Shown in pieces: positions 53,964-63,420 of a DNA stretch of 64,000 bases (positions within the stretch are counted from its first letter, which is position 1; each line of letters starts with the position of its first letter). A program made the position numbers and the translations under genes. Under the pieces are notes generated by a model. It ran no database searches and was not told the origin of the DNA. It worked only from the letters and a program-made list of their open reading frames with translations. Where the stretch lies: assembly GCF_014648255.1 (NCBI RefSeq), contig NZ_BMQT01000001.1, forward strand, positions 496,001 to 560,000, written 5' to 3'. This DNA is from Nocardioides albus (GTDB lineage: Bacteria > Actinomycetota > Actinomycetes > Propionibacteriales > Nocardioidaceae).

Positions 53964-55124
53964 TTACTGCGGCAGACCGAGCTGCTGCGAGCAGTGCGGC
54001 CAGGAGCCGTAGCCGCCGTTGGCGTCGCGGACCTTGGTCGCGACCGCGATCTGGCTCTCACGGCTGTTCTCGCTCGGGAGGCCCGAGCCGCCGTAGGCCT
54101 GCCAGGTCTGCAGGTTGAACTGCAGACCGCCGTAGTAGCCGTTTCCGGTGTTGATGGCCCAGTTGCCGCCGGACTCGCACTGCGCGAGCTGGTCCCAGAC
54201 GGTGCTGCCACCGGCGAAGTTGGCCGCAGGGGCCTCCTTCTCCTTGGTGCCGACCTTGACGATGCGCGGCTCGGGCTTCTCGATCACGTTCTGCGTGAGG
54301 ACATCGCGGGAGTACGCTTCGCCGTTCTTGTAGAGGACGCGGTAGGTCACCGAACGGGCCCCGTCGGAGCCCTCCTCGACGACCTCGGTCTCGCCCTCGT
54401 ACATCGACGGGTCCTCGCGCTCCTCGACCGGCGCGTCGACGGCCTCGCGGGCGACCTTCTGCTCCTTGGCGGAGTAGTCGGTGAAGACGATCTTCTGACC
54501 GGTCTTCAGGGCCTTGCCGGGGGCCGGGGAGACCTTGTCCCGGGGCTCGACCTCGACCCGGAGGTCCTTGAGCGCGTCGGCGACGGTCAGCGCGGTCACG
54601 CTGACCTTCTTGGCCTTCTTGCCGGCCAGCTCGACCTTGACGTTCTTCGGAGTCACGACGTCGAGCGACATCCCGTCGCGGCCGATGTAGGCACCACGGC
54701 TGGTGGAGAGCTCGGCCCGGTCGTAGTCGCGGCCGAGCTCGGCAAGAGCACCGCCGACGGTGGTCGCAGTGACCCAGTGGTCCTGGGCCTTGCCGTCGAC
54801 CTCGAGGCTCAGCGGCCGGGCGTAGCGAACGCTGATCGCGCTGCCGTCCTCGACCTTGGTGTCGACCGAGGGAGCAACGGCGTCACGGTCGCCGACCTTG
54901 ATGCCTTCGGCCTCGAGGACCTCTCCGACGGTGTCGGCGTTGACGCTGACGTCCTTGGCCTTGCCGTCGACCGAGACGATGACGTCGGTCTGGGAGGTCT
55001 TGACCCCGTACGCTGCGCCGCCGGCGGCGACCACAGCTGCGGCGAGTCCGCCGACCACGATGGCCTTGCGACGGCGGGTTGAAGCGATGTTGCGGAACCA
55101 CGAGTTGGTGCTGCTGGCGGGCAC
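53964..55124 (-). CDS. rpfB: Resuscitation-promoting factor RpfB
   Basis: A 386-residue exported protein. It has an N-terminal membrane anchor (KAIVVGGLAAAVVAAGGAAY), three DUF348 repeats (about 45-205; VGEVLEAEGIKVGDRDAVAP first), a G5 domain (210-290) and a C-terminal transglycosylase-like Rpf domain. The Rpf domain begins STVWDQLAQCESGGNWAINT, with the catalytic Glu in CESG and the disulfide partner in PHCSQQ. It cleaves peptidoglycan and aids regrowth from dormancy. First of rpfB-rsmA-ispE. Confidence 0.95.
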   Translation of the reverse strand: MPASSTNSWFRNIASTRRRKAIVVGGLAAAVVAAGGAAYGVKTSQTDVIVSVDGKAKDVSVNADTVGEVLEAEGIKVGDRDAVAPSVDTKVEDGSAISVRYARPLSLEVDGKAQDHWVTATTVGGALAELGRDYDRAELSTSRGAYIGRDGMSLDVVTPKNVKVELAGKKAKKVSVTALTVADALKDLRVEVEPRDKVSPAPGKALKTGQKIVFTDYSAKEQKVAREAVDAPVEEREDPSMYEGETEVVEEGSDGARSVTYRVLYKNGEAYSRDVLTQNVIEKPEPRIVKVGTKEKEAPAANFAGGSTVWDQLAQCESGGNWAINTGNGYYGGLQFNLQTWQAYGGSGLPSENSRESQIAVATKVRDANGGYGSWPHCSQQLGLPQ

Positions 55125-55603
55125 GATGCTCCGATGTTCGTTCTACCCGGGCACGGGCGAACGGTGTTGCGAGATCTGGTGATCTACGCGCTGAGGCCCA
55201 CCCCCAACACCGTCCGGATCTGTCCCGATCCCGGCTTTCTCGCCCGACAGCGGAACAAATTCGGTCGGTTAAATGCAAGTCGCCCGACCGCTCCGCAGGC
55301 AATTACAAGCATGCAATCTCGGCATCGAACGGCCGCCAGGGGACGCTGTCCATACCTGTCGTAGCGAATGACAGGTGTGCGATTCACCACCCGAATCCGC
55401 AGGTCAAGCGGGCCGATCGGGGCGGATGTCGTAATCCCGCCACGAATTATCACGCTCGCTGGCCAATAGGCGACAAATCCTTTACAGGTAACTGTGTTGC
55501 TTGGTGTTGTACTCCGAGCCATCTGTGTCGTGATGGCCCATCGTGCCGGGGCGGATCTCGGGTAAAGCACATGTGCGCGATGTCACCAGACTCCGGAGGA
55601 ACG
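55125..55603. other. Divergent regulatory region of rpfB and the M6 protease gene
   Basis: 479 bp without a gene. It holds an inverted repeat ACCTGTC-N9-GACAGGT at 55354-55376, a weaker GTCGG/CCGAC stem near 55264-55292, and AT-richer sequence near 55447-55480. A c-di-AMP (ydaO-type) riboswitch, common before actinobacterial rpf genes, was looked for and not convincingly found. Confidence 0.55.
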
Positions 55604-57934
55604 ATGAACAGACGCCTTACCAGCGTTCTCGCTGCGGTCGCGGTCGCAGGCGTGACGCCGGTGGCCCTGACGCACTCGTCGGCAAGCGCCGTCGAGGACG
55701 CGGGGACCCCAGCCGCCGCCGCTGTGAAGCAGAAGGTCGATGACAAGCCCGACGCGCTCAACACCAAGCGCCGCGAGCTCAAGACCAACGCGGCCACCGC
55801 CGTCGCCACGGGCGAGAAGAAGACCGTCACCAAGAACGGCAGCGAAGTCGTCAAGATGGGCTCGGGCAAGAACACCCGCTGGGTGGAGCACGAGCCCACC
55901 GAGAAGTCCCAGCTGTTGAGCTTCCTGGTCGAGTTCGGAGAGGGCGGCAACCCGGCCTTCCCCGAGAACACCTCCGGCCCGCTCCACAACGAGATCGCGC
56001 CGCCGGCTGGGGATGACAACTCCACCTACTGGGAGGAGGACTTCTCCCGCGAGCACTACATGAACATGTTCTTCAACCAGGACAAGGGCACCGAGTCCTT
56101 CCACAACGTCTACAAGGAGATGTCGAGCGGCCGCTTCGACCTCCAAGGTGACGTGAGCGACTGGGTGACGCTTCCGCACGCGGAGTCCTACTACCAGGAC
56201 GAGACCGGCGACGAGTCCGCCACCTCGATGAAGAACTTCATCCAGGACAGCGCCAACGCCTGGTACGACGCACAGAAGGCGGCCGGCAAGACCGACGCCG
56301 AGATCACGGCCTACCTCCAGGACTACGACGTCTGGGACCGCTACGACCTCGACGGTGACGGCAACTTCAACGAGGCCGACGGCTACGTCGACCACTTCCA
56401 GGCGATCCACTCCGGCGAGGGCGAGGAGGCCGGCGCGGACCCGTGGACCATCTGGTCGCACCGCTGGGCGGCGAACGCTTCCGGCTCGGACGGTCCGGCG
56501 AACTTCCCGAAGGCCGGCGGCGTCAAGATCGGTAACACCGACATCTGGATCCGCGACTACACCACCGAGCCCGAGAACGGCGGCCTGGGCGTCTTCGCCC
56601 ACGAGTTCGGCCACGACCTCGGTCTGCCGGACTTCTACGACACCGCGGGCGGCGAGAACGGCACCGGCTTCTGGACCCTGATGAGCTCGGGTTCCTGGCT
56701 GGGCCACGGTGACGGATCCATCGGCACCACCCCCAACCACATGGGTGCCCCGGAGAAGCTCTTCCTCGGCTGGCTCAACTACGACACGGTCGAGGCCGGT
56801 ACGTCCAAGAAGCTGACCCTGGGTCCGAGCGTCCACGACACCGGGTCGAAGACCCCGCAGGCACTCGTGGTCAACCTGCCCGACGGGGAGACCACCCACG
56901 ACGTCGGCTCCGGCACTTCCGACAAGTCGTTCCTCTACTCCGGCAAGGGCGATGACCGCACGGCAACCGCGGTCAGCCCGGAGATCGCGGTCCCCGCGGG
57001 CGGCACGCTCTCGGCCAAGGTGAAGTACGACCTCGAGGCGGAGTACGACTTCACCTTCCTGGAGGCCTCCACCGACGGCGGCACCACCTGGTCCGCCCCG
57101 CTGGCGACGAACCTGTCCTCGGCGGAGTACAACAACGGCATCCACGGCACCTCCGACAGCAGCTGCGACGGCAACTGCGCCGACCACAACCCGGAGGAGT
57201 ACGTCGACCTGACCGCTGACCTGGCGGCGTACGCGGGCAAGAACGTGAAGCTCCGCTTCCGCACCGCCAACGACGGCGGCGTCGCCTACTACGGCTTCGC
57301 CATCGACGACCTCTCGGTCGGCACGGCCTACACGACGGACTTCTCGTCCTTCGACGGCTGGACCAACAAGGAGTACATGGGCATCACCGACGGGACCTAC
57401 ATCTCGACGTACCCGCGCTTCTACATCGCTGAGAACCGGCAGTACCAGGGCTACGACAAGACGCTGGCCACGGGTCCGTACAACTTCGGCTACGGCGTCA
57501 CCGCACCGGACAAGGTCGACCACTACGCCTACCAGGACGGTCTGCTGATCTGGTACAAGAACGGCGAGTTCAACGACAACAACACCTCTGAGCACCCCGG
57601 CGGCGGCCAGGCGCTGATCGTCGACTCCACCTCGGGCGTCCAGAAGTGGTCGGACGGCACCCTGTCGCGCAACCGGATGCAGGGGTACGACTCGACGTTC
57701 GATGTGGACCGCACCGACCGGCTCCACCTCGAGAACGAGGTCGCCGGCGCTCCGAACAACGTCCTCGACGTACCGCGCCGCAAGAGCGTGCCGACCTTCT
57801 TCGACAGCTCGGAGACGGCGTACTGGGACGCGGCCAACCCGGCGCACTCCACCAAGACGGCCGGCAGCGGCGTCAAGATCCAGGTGCTCTCCTCGGACGA
57901 GCGCAAGGGCATCATGAAGATCAACGTCTCCTGA
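55604..57934 (+). CDS. Secreted M6-family metalloprotease (immune inhibitor A-like)
   Basis: A 776-residue exported protease. The signal peptide is LTSVLAAVAVAGVTPVALTH. The zinc site is H333-EFG-H337 (VFAHEFGHDLGLPDFYDTAG), and the metal-binding RYDLDGDGNFNEADGY segment is seen before it. The C-terminal part contains a MAM/jelly-roll-like domain (LRFRTANDGGVAYYGFAIDD). It matches immune inhibitor A of the M6 family. GGAGGA precedes the ATG at 55604. A perfect terminator follows. Confidence 0.93.
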   Translation: MNRRLTSVLAAVAVAGVTPVALTHSSASAVEDAGTPAAAAVKQKVDDKPDALNTKRRELKTNAATAVATGEKKTVTKNGSEVVKMGSGKNTRWVEHEPTEKSQLLSFLVEFGEGGNPAFPENTSGPLHNEIAPPAGDDNSTYWEEDFSREHYMNMFFNQDKGTESFHNVYKEMSSGRFDLQGDVSDWVTLPHAESYYQDETGDESATSMKNFIQDSANAWYDAQKAAGKTDAEITAYLQDYDVWDRYDLDGDGNFNEADGYVDHFQAIHSGEGEEAGADPWTIWSHRWAANASGSDGPANFPKAGGVKIGNTDIWIRDYTTEPENGGLGVFAHEFGHDLGLPDFYDTAGGENGTGFWTLMSSGSWLGHGDGSIGTTPNHMGAPEKLFLGWLNYDTVEAGTSKKLTLGPSVHDTGSKTPQALVVNLPDGETTHDVGSGTSDKSFLYSGKGDDRTATAVSPEIAVPAGGTLSAKVKYDLEAEYDFTFLEASTDGGTTWSAPLATNLSSAEYNNGIHGTSDSSCDGNCADHNPEEYVDLTADLAAYAGKNVKLRFRTANDGGVAYYGFAIDDLSVGTAYTTDFSSFDGWTNKEYMGITDGTYISTYPRFYIAENRQYQGYDKTLATGPYNFGYGVTAPDKVDHYAYQDGLLIWYKNGEFNDNNTSEHPGGGQALIVDSTSGVQKWSDGTLSRNRMQGYDSTFDVDRTDRLHLENEVAGAPNNVLDVPRRKSVPTFFDSSETAYWDAANPAHSTKTAGSGVKIQVLSSDERKGIMKINVS

Positions 57935-57950
57935 TCTGATTCACAGCACG

Positions 57951-57986
57951 GAGAAGGGCCCGAGGCGATCGCCTCGGGCCCTTCTC
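57951..57986. terminator. 36-nt perfect palindromic terminator
   Basis: GAGAAGGGCCCGAGGCGA and its exact complement, between the convergent M6 protease and tatD genes; probably bidirectional. Confidence 0.85.
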
Positions 57987-58000
57987 CCGTCGGTGCCTGA

Positions 58001-58822
58001 TTACCAGGTGCCGCCGAAAGCGGTATCGGTGTTGGTGTTGACTGCGTTGCAGAGCGCCTCGAGGTCCTCGCCGCGTACGTCCGCCATGACCCGCATCGTC
58101 GCCGGGATCATGTAGCTCGAGTTGTTCGCGCCGCGATGCGGGTGAGGCGTCAGGAACGGGGCGTCGGTCTCGACCAGGATGCGGTCCTGGGGCGTGATCG
58201 CGAGGGCGTCGCGGAGGTACTGCGCGTTCTTGAACGTCACCGTGCCGGCGAAGGAGAGGTAGGCACCCCGGTCGAGGCACTGGCGGGCGAACTCGGCGTC
58301 GCCGGAGAAGCAGTGCATCACCCAGCGCTCCGGCGGGCCGACGCTGTCGATCACCTCGAGCACCGCCTCGTGGGCGTCGCGGTCGTGGATCATCAGGGTC
58401 TTGTCGAGCCGCTTGGCCATGTCGATGTGGCGCCGGAACGAATAGGCCTGGGTCTCCCGGCCTTCCTCGTCGGTACGGAAGAAGTCCATCCCGGTCTCCC
58501 CCACCACACGCACCTTGTCGTGCGCCCCGGCGAGCTTCTCGATCTCGTCGAGCGCGGCCTCGAGGTCGGGCTGGCGAGGTGCGTCGTTCGGGTGGAGCGC
58601 CACCCCTGCGACCATGTTGTCGTACGTCTCGGCAGCCTCCACGGCCCAGCGCGCGCCCGGCAGATCGCACCCGATCTGCACCACCCTGGTCACCCCCACC
58701 GCAGCCGCCTGCGCGAGCGCCTCCTCGACCGGGAGACTCTCGTCCCCCCTGACGATGTCGAGGTGCGTGTGGTTGTCGACAACAGGCGCGGGCAGCGGTT
58801 CAGGAAGCGGCGGAAAACTCAC
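58001..58822 (-). CDS. tatD: TatD-family metal-dependent hydrolase
   Basis: A 273-residue TIM-barrel hydrolase. Metal ligands are in VVDNHTHLDIV, VGETGMDFF, MIHDRDAHEAV, HCFSGDAEFARQCL and VETDAPFL. Members are 3'-5' DNA/RNA exonucleases. The start at GTG 58822 is preferred: an ATG at 58888 would add 22 residues read out of repeat array C, whereas the GTG follows a GGGG-containing leader. It lies near rpfB as in Mycobacterium. Confidence 0.92.
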   Translation of the reverse strand: MSFPPLPEPLPAPVVDNHTHLDIVRGDESLPVEEALAQAAAVGVTRVVQIGCDLPGARWAVEAAETYDNMVAGVALHPNDAPRQPDLEAALDEIEKLAGAHDKVRVVGETGMDFFRTDEEGRETQAYSFRRHIDMAKRLDKTLMIHDRDAHEAVLEVIDSVGPPERWVMHCFSGDAEFARQCLDRGAYLSFAGTVTFKNAQYLRDALAITPQDRILVETDAPFLTPHPHRGANNSSYMIPATMRVMADVRGEDLEALCNAVNTNTDTAFGGTW

Positions 58823-58839
58823 GCCCCCGATCCTAGTTC

Positions 58840-59040
58840 CCGCCGAGAAGTCAGTTTCTGACGCCGAGGCGTCGATTGTTGACGTCAAGAGGTCAGTTCT
58901 TGACGTCGAGGCGTCAGTTCTTGACGTCGAGGCGTCAGGTGATCGACCTCCTGGGTCAGAAGCTGCCGTCTCGCCGTCAGAAACCGACTTCTCGCGGCCA
59001 GAAACTGACTTCTCGGCGCCAGAAACTGACTAGTCGGCGG
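58840..59040. repeat. 21-bp repeat array C (5 direct, about 4 inverted units)
   Basis: Direct units of the type TCGAGGCGTCAGTTCTTGAC start at 58845, 58866, 58887, 58908 and 58929. Inverted units run through 58968-59035, for example TGACTTCTCGG at 59007 and TGACTAGTCGG at 59028, spaced 21-22 bp. The whole array forms one large imperfect inverted repeat. The last unit contains the rsmI stop codon. Spacers differ from those of arrays A and D. Confidence 0.85.
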
Positions 59041-59881
59041 GTTTGTGGACTAGGTCGTAGACCTCACGCTTGGGGACTCCTGCTCGCTTTGCTGCTTCGG
59101 CGATGGCTTCCTTCTTCGTGCGGCCCTCGGCCTCCAGGTCGGCTACGGCGGCGCGGAGGGAGTCGGGGTCGTTGGCGACCTCGGCGGAGGGGTCGGCGCC
59201 GGTGACGACGATGGTGACCTCACCGCGCACCCCGTCTGCGGCCCACTCGACGAGCTCGGCGAGTCCCCCGCGGCGTACTTCTTCGTGGGTCTTGGTGAGC
59301 TCGCGGCATACGGCTGCGGCGCGGGTGTCGCCGAAGGCGTCGCGCATGGCTGCCAACGCGGCCTCGGTGCGGTGCGGGGCCTCGAAGAAGACCATGGTGC
59401 GCTCCTCCTTGGCCAGGCCCGTCAAACGACGAGAGCGCTCGCCGGCCTTTCGGGGCAGGAAGCCCTCGAAGCAGAACCGGTCGACGGGGAGGCCGCTGAC
59501 GGCCAGGGCGGTGAGGACGGCCGAGGGGCCGGGCACCGCGGTGACGTGTACGTCCTTCTCGACCGCTGCGGCGACCAGCCGATAACCCGGGTCGGAGACC
59601 GACGGCATGCCGGCATCGGTGACCAGCAGGACGCGGTTGCCGTCGAGGAGATCGGCGAGCAGCGCGGGCGTACGAGCGTTCTCGTTGCCCTCGAAATAGG
59701 AGACGATGCGGCCCTTGATCTCGACCCCGAGATCGGTGGTCAGACGACGCAGTCGACGGGTGTCCTCAGCTGCGATGACGTCCGCGGTGGCGAGCTCGGA
59801 AGCCAACCGGGGTGGGGCATCCTCGACCCGTCCGATCGGGGTTGCCGCAAGTACGAGCACGCCGTCCTCTGGATCTACCAC
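59030..59881 (-). CDS. rsmI: 16S rRNA (cytidine-1402-2'-O)-methyltransferase
   Basis: A 283-residue tetrapyrrole-methylase-fold enzyme: [20 protein letters not shown], then [40 protein letters not shown] and [20 protein letters not shown]. It methylates the ribose of C1402 in 16S rRNA. The C-terminal basic helix [20 protein letters not shown] is typical. It is divergent from pmt with a 33-bp gap, as in Mycobacterium. The stop codon lies within repeat array C. Confidence 0.95.
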   Translation of the reverse strand: MVDPEDGVLVLAATPIGRVEDAPPRLASELATADVIAAEDTRRLRRLTTDLGVEIKGRIVSYFEGNENARTPALLADLLDGNRVLLVTDAGMPSVSDPGYRLVAAAVEKDVHVTAVPGPSAVLTALAVSGLPVDRFCFEGFLPRKAGERSRRLTGLAKEERTMVFFEAPHRTEAALAAMRDAFGDTRAAAVCRELTKTHEEVRRGGLAELVEWAADGVRGEVTIVVTGADPSAEVANDPDSLRAAVADLEAEGRTKKEAIAEAAKRAGVPKREVYDLVHKPAD

Positions 59882-59914
59882 ACCGATATTGTTGCAGGCT
59901 TATAAGGTTCCCTC

Positions 59915-61696
59915 GTGACGACGACGGTGACCGAGGAGCCGGAGCCCATCGAGGGCGTGGCCGGCACCCCCTCCGGTCACCTCCTGCCGACCGCCTGGGA
60001 ACGCGCCCGACGCCGGATCAACGGCGGGTCGCGAGCCGGCTGGGCGGCGACGATCGGGATCACCGTGCTGGCGTTCCTGCTGAGGCTGTGGCACCTGGGG
60101 ACCCCGAAGGTCTTCGCCTTCGACGAGACGTACTACGCCAAGGACGCCTGGTCACTGCTCGAGTTCGGCTACGCGCGCAACTTCATCGAAGGTGCCGACG
60201 ACAACATCCTGGCCGGGCAGCTCGACGGACAGTTCGCCGACGGACCGTCGATGATCGTCCACCCCGATGTCGGCAAGTGGATCATTTCGATCGGTATCAA
60301 ACTATTTGGTATGGATCCGTTCGGCTGGCGGATCGCCTCGGTCGTGGTCGGCTCGCTCCTGGTGCTGCTGACGATCCGGTTCGTACGCCGCGTCTCCGGC
60401 TCCATGCTGCTCGGCCTCGTCGGCGGCCTCCTGGTCACGTTCGACGGACTCGCCTTCGTCCTCTCGCGGCTGGCCCTGCTCGATCTCTTCGTGGCGTTCT
60501 TCCTGCTGCTCGCGGTGCACCTGATGGTGATGGACCGTGACTGGTGTCGGCGCCGGTTCGCCTCGCTCGTACCTGCTCAGCTCGCCGAGCCCGGCGCCTG
60601 GGGACCGATCCGCCGGATGCTGTTCCGCCCGTGGCTGCTCTGCTCGGGTGTCGCGTGGGGGCTGGCGATCGGTTGCAAGTGGGAGGCGCTCTACCCGCTG
60701 GCCGCCTTCGGTCTCCTCTATGTGGCCTGGTCCGCTGGGATGCGGCGCTCCTTCGGCGTACGACTCTCCTGGCTCCGCGCGTGTGTGGCCGACGGGCCGA
60801 CGGCGTTCGTGCATCTGGTCGGGGTCGCGCTCGCGGTCTACGTGATGACGTGGATCCCGTGGATGACCCACGCCGACGTCTACGAGGAGTCGCTCTCCGC
60901 GACGCAGTACACGCGCTACACCGGCGAGGGTCACTGCAAGGACAAGTCGTACGTCCCCGAGAACCTCAACGACAAGCGGTGGCCGACCGCGACCGAGCCG
61001 GACGCGTCCGGGCTCGGTGAGGCGACCCAGTCGCTGCGGTCGCTATGGTACTACCACCGCGACGTCTTCACCTTCCATACCCACTTCCTCGACTGCGCAG
61101 AGCACACCTACGGCTCGCACCCGATCGGCTGGCTCGTCCTGAACCGCCCGGTCGGGGTCGCCGCCGACACCGGGATCCTGTCGGGCTCGAAGTCGCGCGG
61201 CGAGATGTGTGACGCCGCCCCTTCGACAGATCCCGACGGCGACGGCCCGGACGAGGCGGGGACGTGCCTGCGGCAGGTGCTGCTCCTGGGCACACCGGTG
61301 CTGTGGTGGGGCGCGTTCGTCGCGCTGATCGTCTCCGCGTTCATGTGGGTCGCCGCGCGGGACTGGAGGTTCGGGGTCGCCGTGGTCGGGGTGCTGTCGA
61401 CCTGGCTGCCCTGGCTGCAGTACGCCGGGCGGCCGATCTTCTCCTTCTACATGATCATCGCGCTGCCGTTCCTGGTGCTCGGCCTGTGTCTGTGCCTGGG
61501 CAAGCTCCTCGACCGACCGCCACCGCTGGCCGGTGGCAGTCGTGGCACCCGGCGGCGCGTCGGCGGGGCTGTCGCCGGGGGGATCTTCGTCGTGCTCGTG
61601 ATCTGCAACTTCGCGTGGTTCTGGCCGATCTACACCGACGAGCTGCTCACCCGGCAGGAATGGCTGACGAGAATATGGTTCAAGCGATGGATCTAG
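59915..61696 (+). CDS. pmt: Polyprenol-phosphate-mannose--protein mannosyltransferase
   Basis: A 593-residue GT39 integral membrane enzyme. The catalytic acidic motif is FDETYYAKDAWSL on the first outer loop, and about ten transmembrane helices follow. An extracellular loop holds SLRSLWYYHRDVFTFHTHFL, and the C-terminus ends VICNFAWFWPIYTDELLTRQ. It transfers mannose from polyprenyl phosphate to exported proteins, with secreted and lipoproteins in this window as possible substrates. Its stop overlaps the start of nagA. Confidence 0.92.
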   Translation: MTTTVTEEPEPIEGVAGTPSGHLLPTAWERARRRINGGSRAGWAATIGITVLAFLLRLWHLGTPKVFAFDETYYAKDAWSLLEFGYARNFIEGADDNILAGQLDGQFADGPSMIVHPDVGKWIISIGIKLFGMDPFGWRIASVVVGSLLVLLTIRFVRRVSGSMLLGLVGGLLVTFDGLAFVLSRLALLDLFVAFFLLLAVHLMVMDRDWCRRRFASLVPAQLAEPGAWGPIRRMLFRPWLLCSGVAWGLAIGCKWEALYPLAAFGLLYVAWSAGMRRSFGVRLSWLRACVADGPTAFVHLVGVALAVYVMTWIPWMTHADVYEESLSATQYTRYTGEGHCKDKSYVPENLNDKRWPTATEPDASGLGEATQSLRSLWYYHRDVFTFHTHFLDCAEHTYGSHPIGWLVLNRPVGVAADTGILSGSKSRGEMCDAAPSTDPDGDGPDEAGTCLRQVLLLGTPVLWWGAFVALIVSAFMWVAARDWRFGVAVVGVLSTWLPWLQYAGRPIFSFYMIIALPFLVLGLCLCLGKLLDRPPPLAGGSRGTRRRVGGAVAGGIFVVLVICNFAWFWPIYTDELLTRQEWLTRIWFKRWI

Positions 61697-62823
61697 AGCA
61701 TGTCGTGCGCGGGCAGGCGCCCCGGCCGGGCGGGTTCGACGATGTCGTCGTGACGGTGGCCGCTGGGGTCGTCACCGACGTCCGAGGGCCTGTCGCCGGC
61801 GATCCCGAGTCGTCGGGGATCCTGCTCCCCGGCCTGGTGGACATCCACAACCACGGCGGCGGTGGTGCGTCGTTCCACTCGACCTCGTCGGACGAGATCG
61901 CCGTCGCGGCCGGGGTTCACCACGCGGCCGGCACGACCACGCTGCTGGCCTCGACGGTCACGGACGCGCCTTCACGACTGCTGTCGGTGGTCTCTGCGCT
62001 GGCGTCGGCTGCAGAGAGCGGCCTGATCGCCGGGATCCACATGGAGGGCCCGTTCCTGGCGCACTCGTGCCGCGGAGCGCACGACCCCGAGCTGCTGATG
62101 GCGCCGGACGCCGGGCTGGCCCGCGAGCTCATCGCCGCCGCCCGAGGGCATCTGCGTGTGATGACGCTGGCGGTGGAGCTGCCCGGGGCCGACGAGGTCG
62201 CCGCCATCCTCACCGAGGCCGGGGTCGTGGTGGCACTGGGGCACACCGCGGCCACCGCCGCTCAGGCCCGCGCGTTCCTCTCCGGCCCGGGGAGCCTGGT
62301 CACCCACCTCTTCAACGGGATGCCACCCGCACACCACCGCGACCCCGGCCCCGTGCTCGGATCCTTGGGAGCCGCGGGTGTCGGGGATGCCTGTGTGGAG
62401 CTGATCGCGGACGGCGTACACCTTGCGGACGAGACCGTCCGGGCGGTGATGTCGATGGTGCCCGGCTCGGTCGTGCTCGTCACCGACGCGATGGCCGCCG
62501 CCGGGATGGCCGACGGTGACTACCAGCTCGGCCCGCTGTCCGTGGAAGTACGCTCCGGGGTCGCCCGCGTCGCCGACGGGACCGGCAACGGATCGATCGC
62601 CGGGGGCACCTCGCGACTCCTGGACCAGGTGCGCCGGCATGCGGCCACCGGGATCGACCTGGCGATGCTGATGAAGACTGCGAGCCTGCGGCCGGCATCG
62701 GTCGTGGGCATCGACGCGGGCCGCCTCGAGCCCGGCGCCCGCGCCGACCTCGTGCTCACCGACGAGTCGCTGCAGCCGGCCCGGGTGATGCGCGGCGGGG
62801 CCTGGCTGACCACACTGTCCTGA
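61687..62823 (+). CDS. nagA: N-acetylglucosamine-6-phosphate deacetylase
   Basis: A 378-residue amidohydrolase. LLPGLVDIHNHGGGGASFHS, GIHMEGPFLAHSCRGAHDPE, VALGHTAATAAQARAF and THLFNGMPPAHHRDPG carry the metal and substrate residues; VTDAMAAAGMADGDYQLGPL is the catalytic-Asp segment. It deacetylates GlcNAc-6-P in amino-sugar recycling. The start is ATG 61687 (10-base overlap with pmt) or ATG 61675; the overlap implies one operon. Confidence 0.94.
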   Translation: MDLEHVVRGQAPRPGGFDDVVVTVAAGVVTDVRGPVAGDPESSGILLPGLVDIHNHGGGGASFHSTSSDEIAVAAGVHHAAGTTTLLASTVTDAPSRLLSVVSALASAAESGLIAGIHMEGPFLAHSCRGAHDPELLMAPDAGLARELIAAARGHLRVMTLAVELPGADEVAAILTEAGVVVALGHTAATAAQARAFLSGPGSLVTHLFNGMPPAHHRDPGPVLGSLGAAGVGDACVELIADGVHLADETVRAVMSMVPGSVVLVTDAMAAAGMADGDYQLGPLSVEVRSGVARVADGTGNGSIAGGTSRLLDQVRRHAATGIDLAMLMKTASLRPASVVGIDAGRLEPGARADLVLTDESLQPARVMRGGAWLTTLS

Positions 62824-62853
62824 TCCTCCGGCCAGGCTCGTATTCTGGGCACC

Positions 62854-63279
62854 ATGTCCTCCACGAAACCCGACGACACGTCACCACTCATCGCCGGGCT
62901 CGTGCCCAAGTGGGCGCTCGCCGCGTTCGCCGCGGACGTCTTCTTCGTGCTCCTCTTCGCCTTCGCCGGGCGCCAGTCGCACGACTCCGGCCCGGCGCTC
63001 GTCGTGCTCCGCATCGCCTGGCCCTTCCTGATCGGGCTCGCCGTGGCCTGGGCCGTCCTGGCCTGGCGCCGCTGGACCGCCGCTCGCACCTGGCCGGCTG
63101 GTGTGATCGTCTGGCTCGCGACGTACGTCATCGGGATGGCGCTGCGCGGCCTCACCGGCGAGGGTCTCGCGCCGGCCTTCCTCGTCGTCTCGATCATCTT
63201 CCTCAGCGTCACCCTCCTCGGCTGGCGCGCTTACGTCAGCGCCAAGATCCACTACCGCTCCCGCCGCCTCGCCGACTGA
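62854..63279 (+). CDS. DUF3054 membrane protein
   Basis: A 141-residue protein with four hydrophobic helices (LAAFAADVFFVLLFAFAGRQ, IAWPFLIGLAVAWAVLAWRR, VIVWLATYVIGMALRGLTGE, LVVSIIFLSVTLLGWRAYVS). It matches DUF3054 in size, spacing and the conserved Asp in the first helix. Function unknown. It ends immediately before repeat array D. Confidence 0.87.
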   Translation: MSSTKPDDTSPLIAGLVPKWALAAFAADVFFVLLFAFAGRQSHDSGPALVVLRIAWPFLIGLAVAWAVLAWRRWTAARTWPAGVIVWLATYVIGMALRGLTGEGLAPAFLVVSIIFLSVTLLGWRAYVSAKIHYRSRRLAD

Positions 63280-63280
63280 C

Positions 63281-63420
63281 CCCTGCCGAGACGTCAGGCC
63301 CGTCGGCCGAGACGTCAGGCCCGTCGGCCGAGACGTCACGTACGTCGGCCGAGTCGGCATCGCAGTGCCAACTCGGCCGACCCACGTGACGTCTCGGCCG
63401 ACCTAAGTGACGCCTCGGCT
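63281..63420. repeat. 21-bp repeat array D (4 direct, 2-3 inverted units)
   Basis: Direct units GAGACGTCA start at 63288, 63309 and 63330, with a variant at 63351. Inverted units TGACGTCTCGG and TGACGCCTCGG start at 63387 and 63408, 21 bp apart. The centre (TCGGCCGAGTCGGCA against TGCCAACTCGGCCGA) is itself a hairpin, so the whole array folds back on itself. It lies between the convergent DUF3054 and CbiO-type genes; the last unit runs into the CbiO-type stop codon. Confidence 0.9.

Noticed and set aside
55125..55603. c-di-AMP (ydaO-type) riboswitch before rpfB
   Set aside because: The minus strand has one short match to the conserved GGTGAATC segment (GGTGGTGAATCGCAC), but the GGGGAACC and the 3' CCCGAACCCGACAGCTAACC-like blocks are missing.
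58823..58888. N-terminal extension of TatD from an ATG at 58888
   Set aside because: The 22 added residues are read from repeat array C and precede the conserved DNHTHLD start; a GTG at 58822 fits better.
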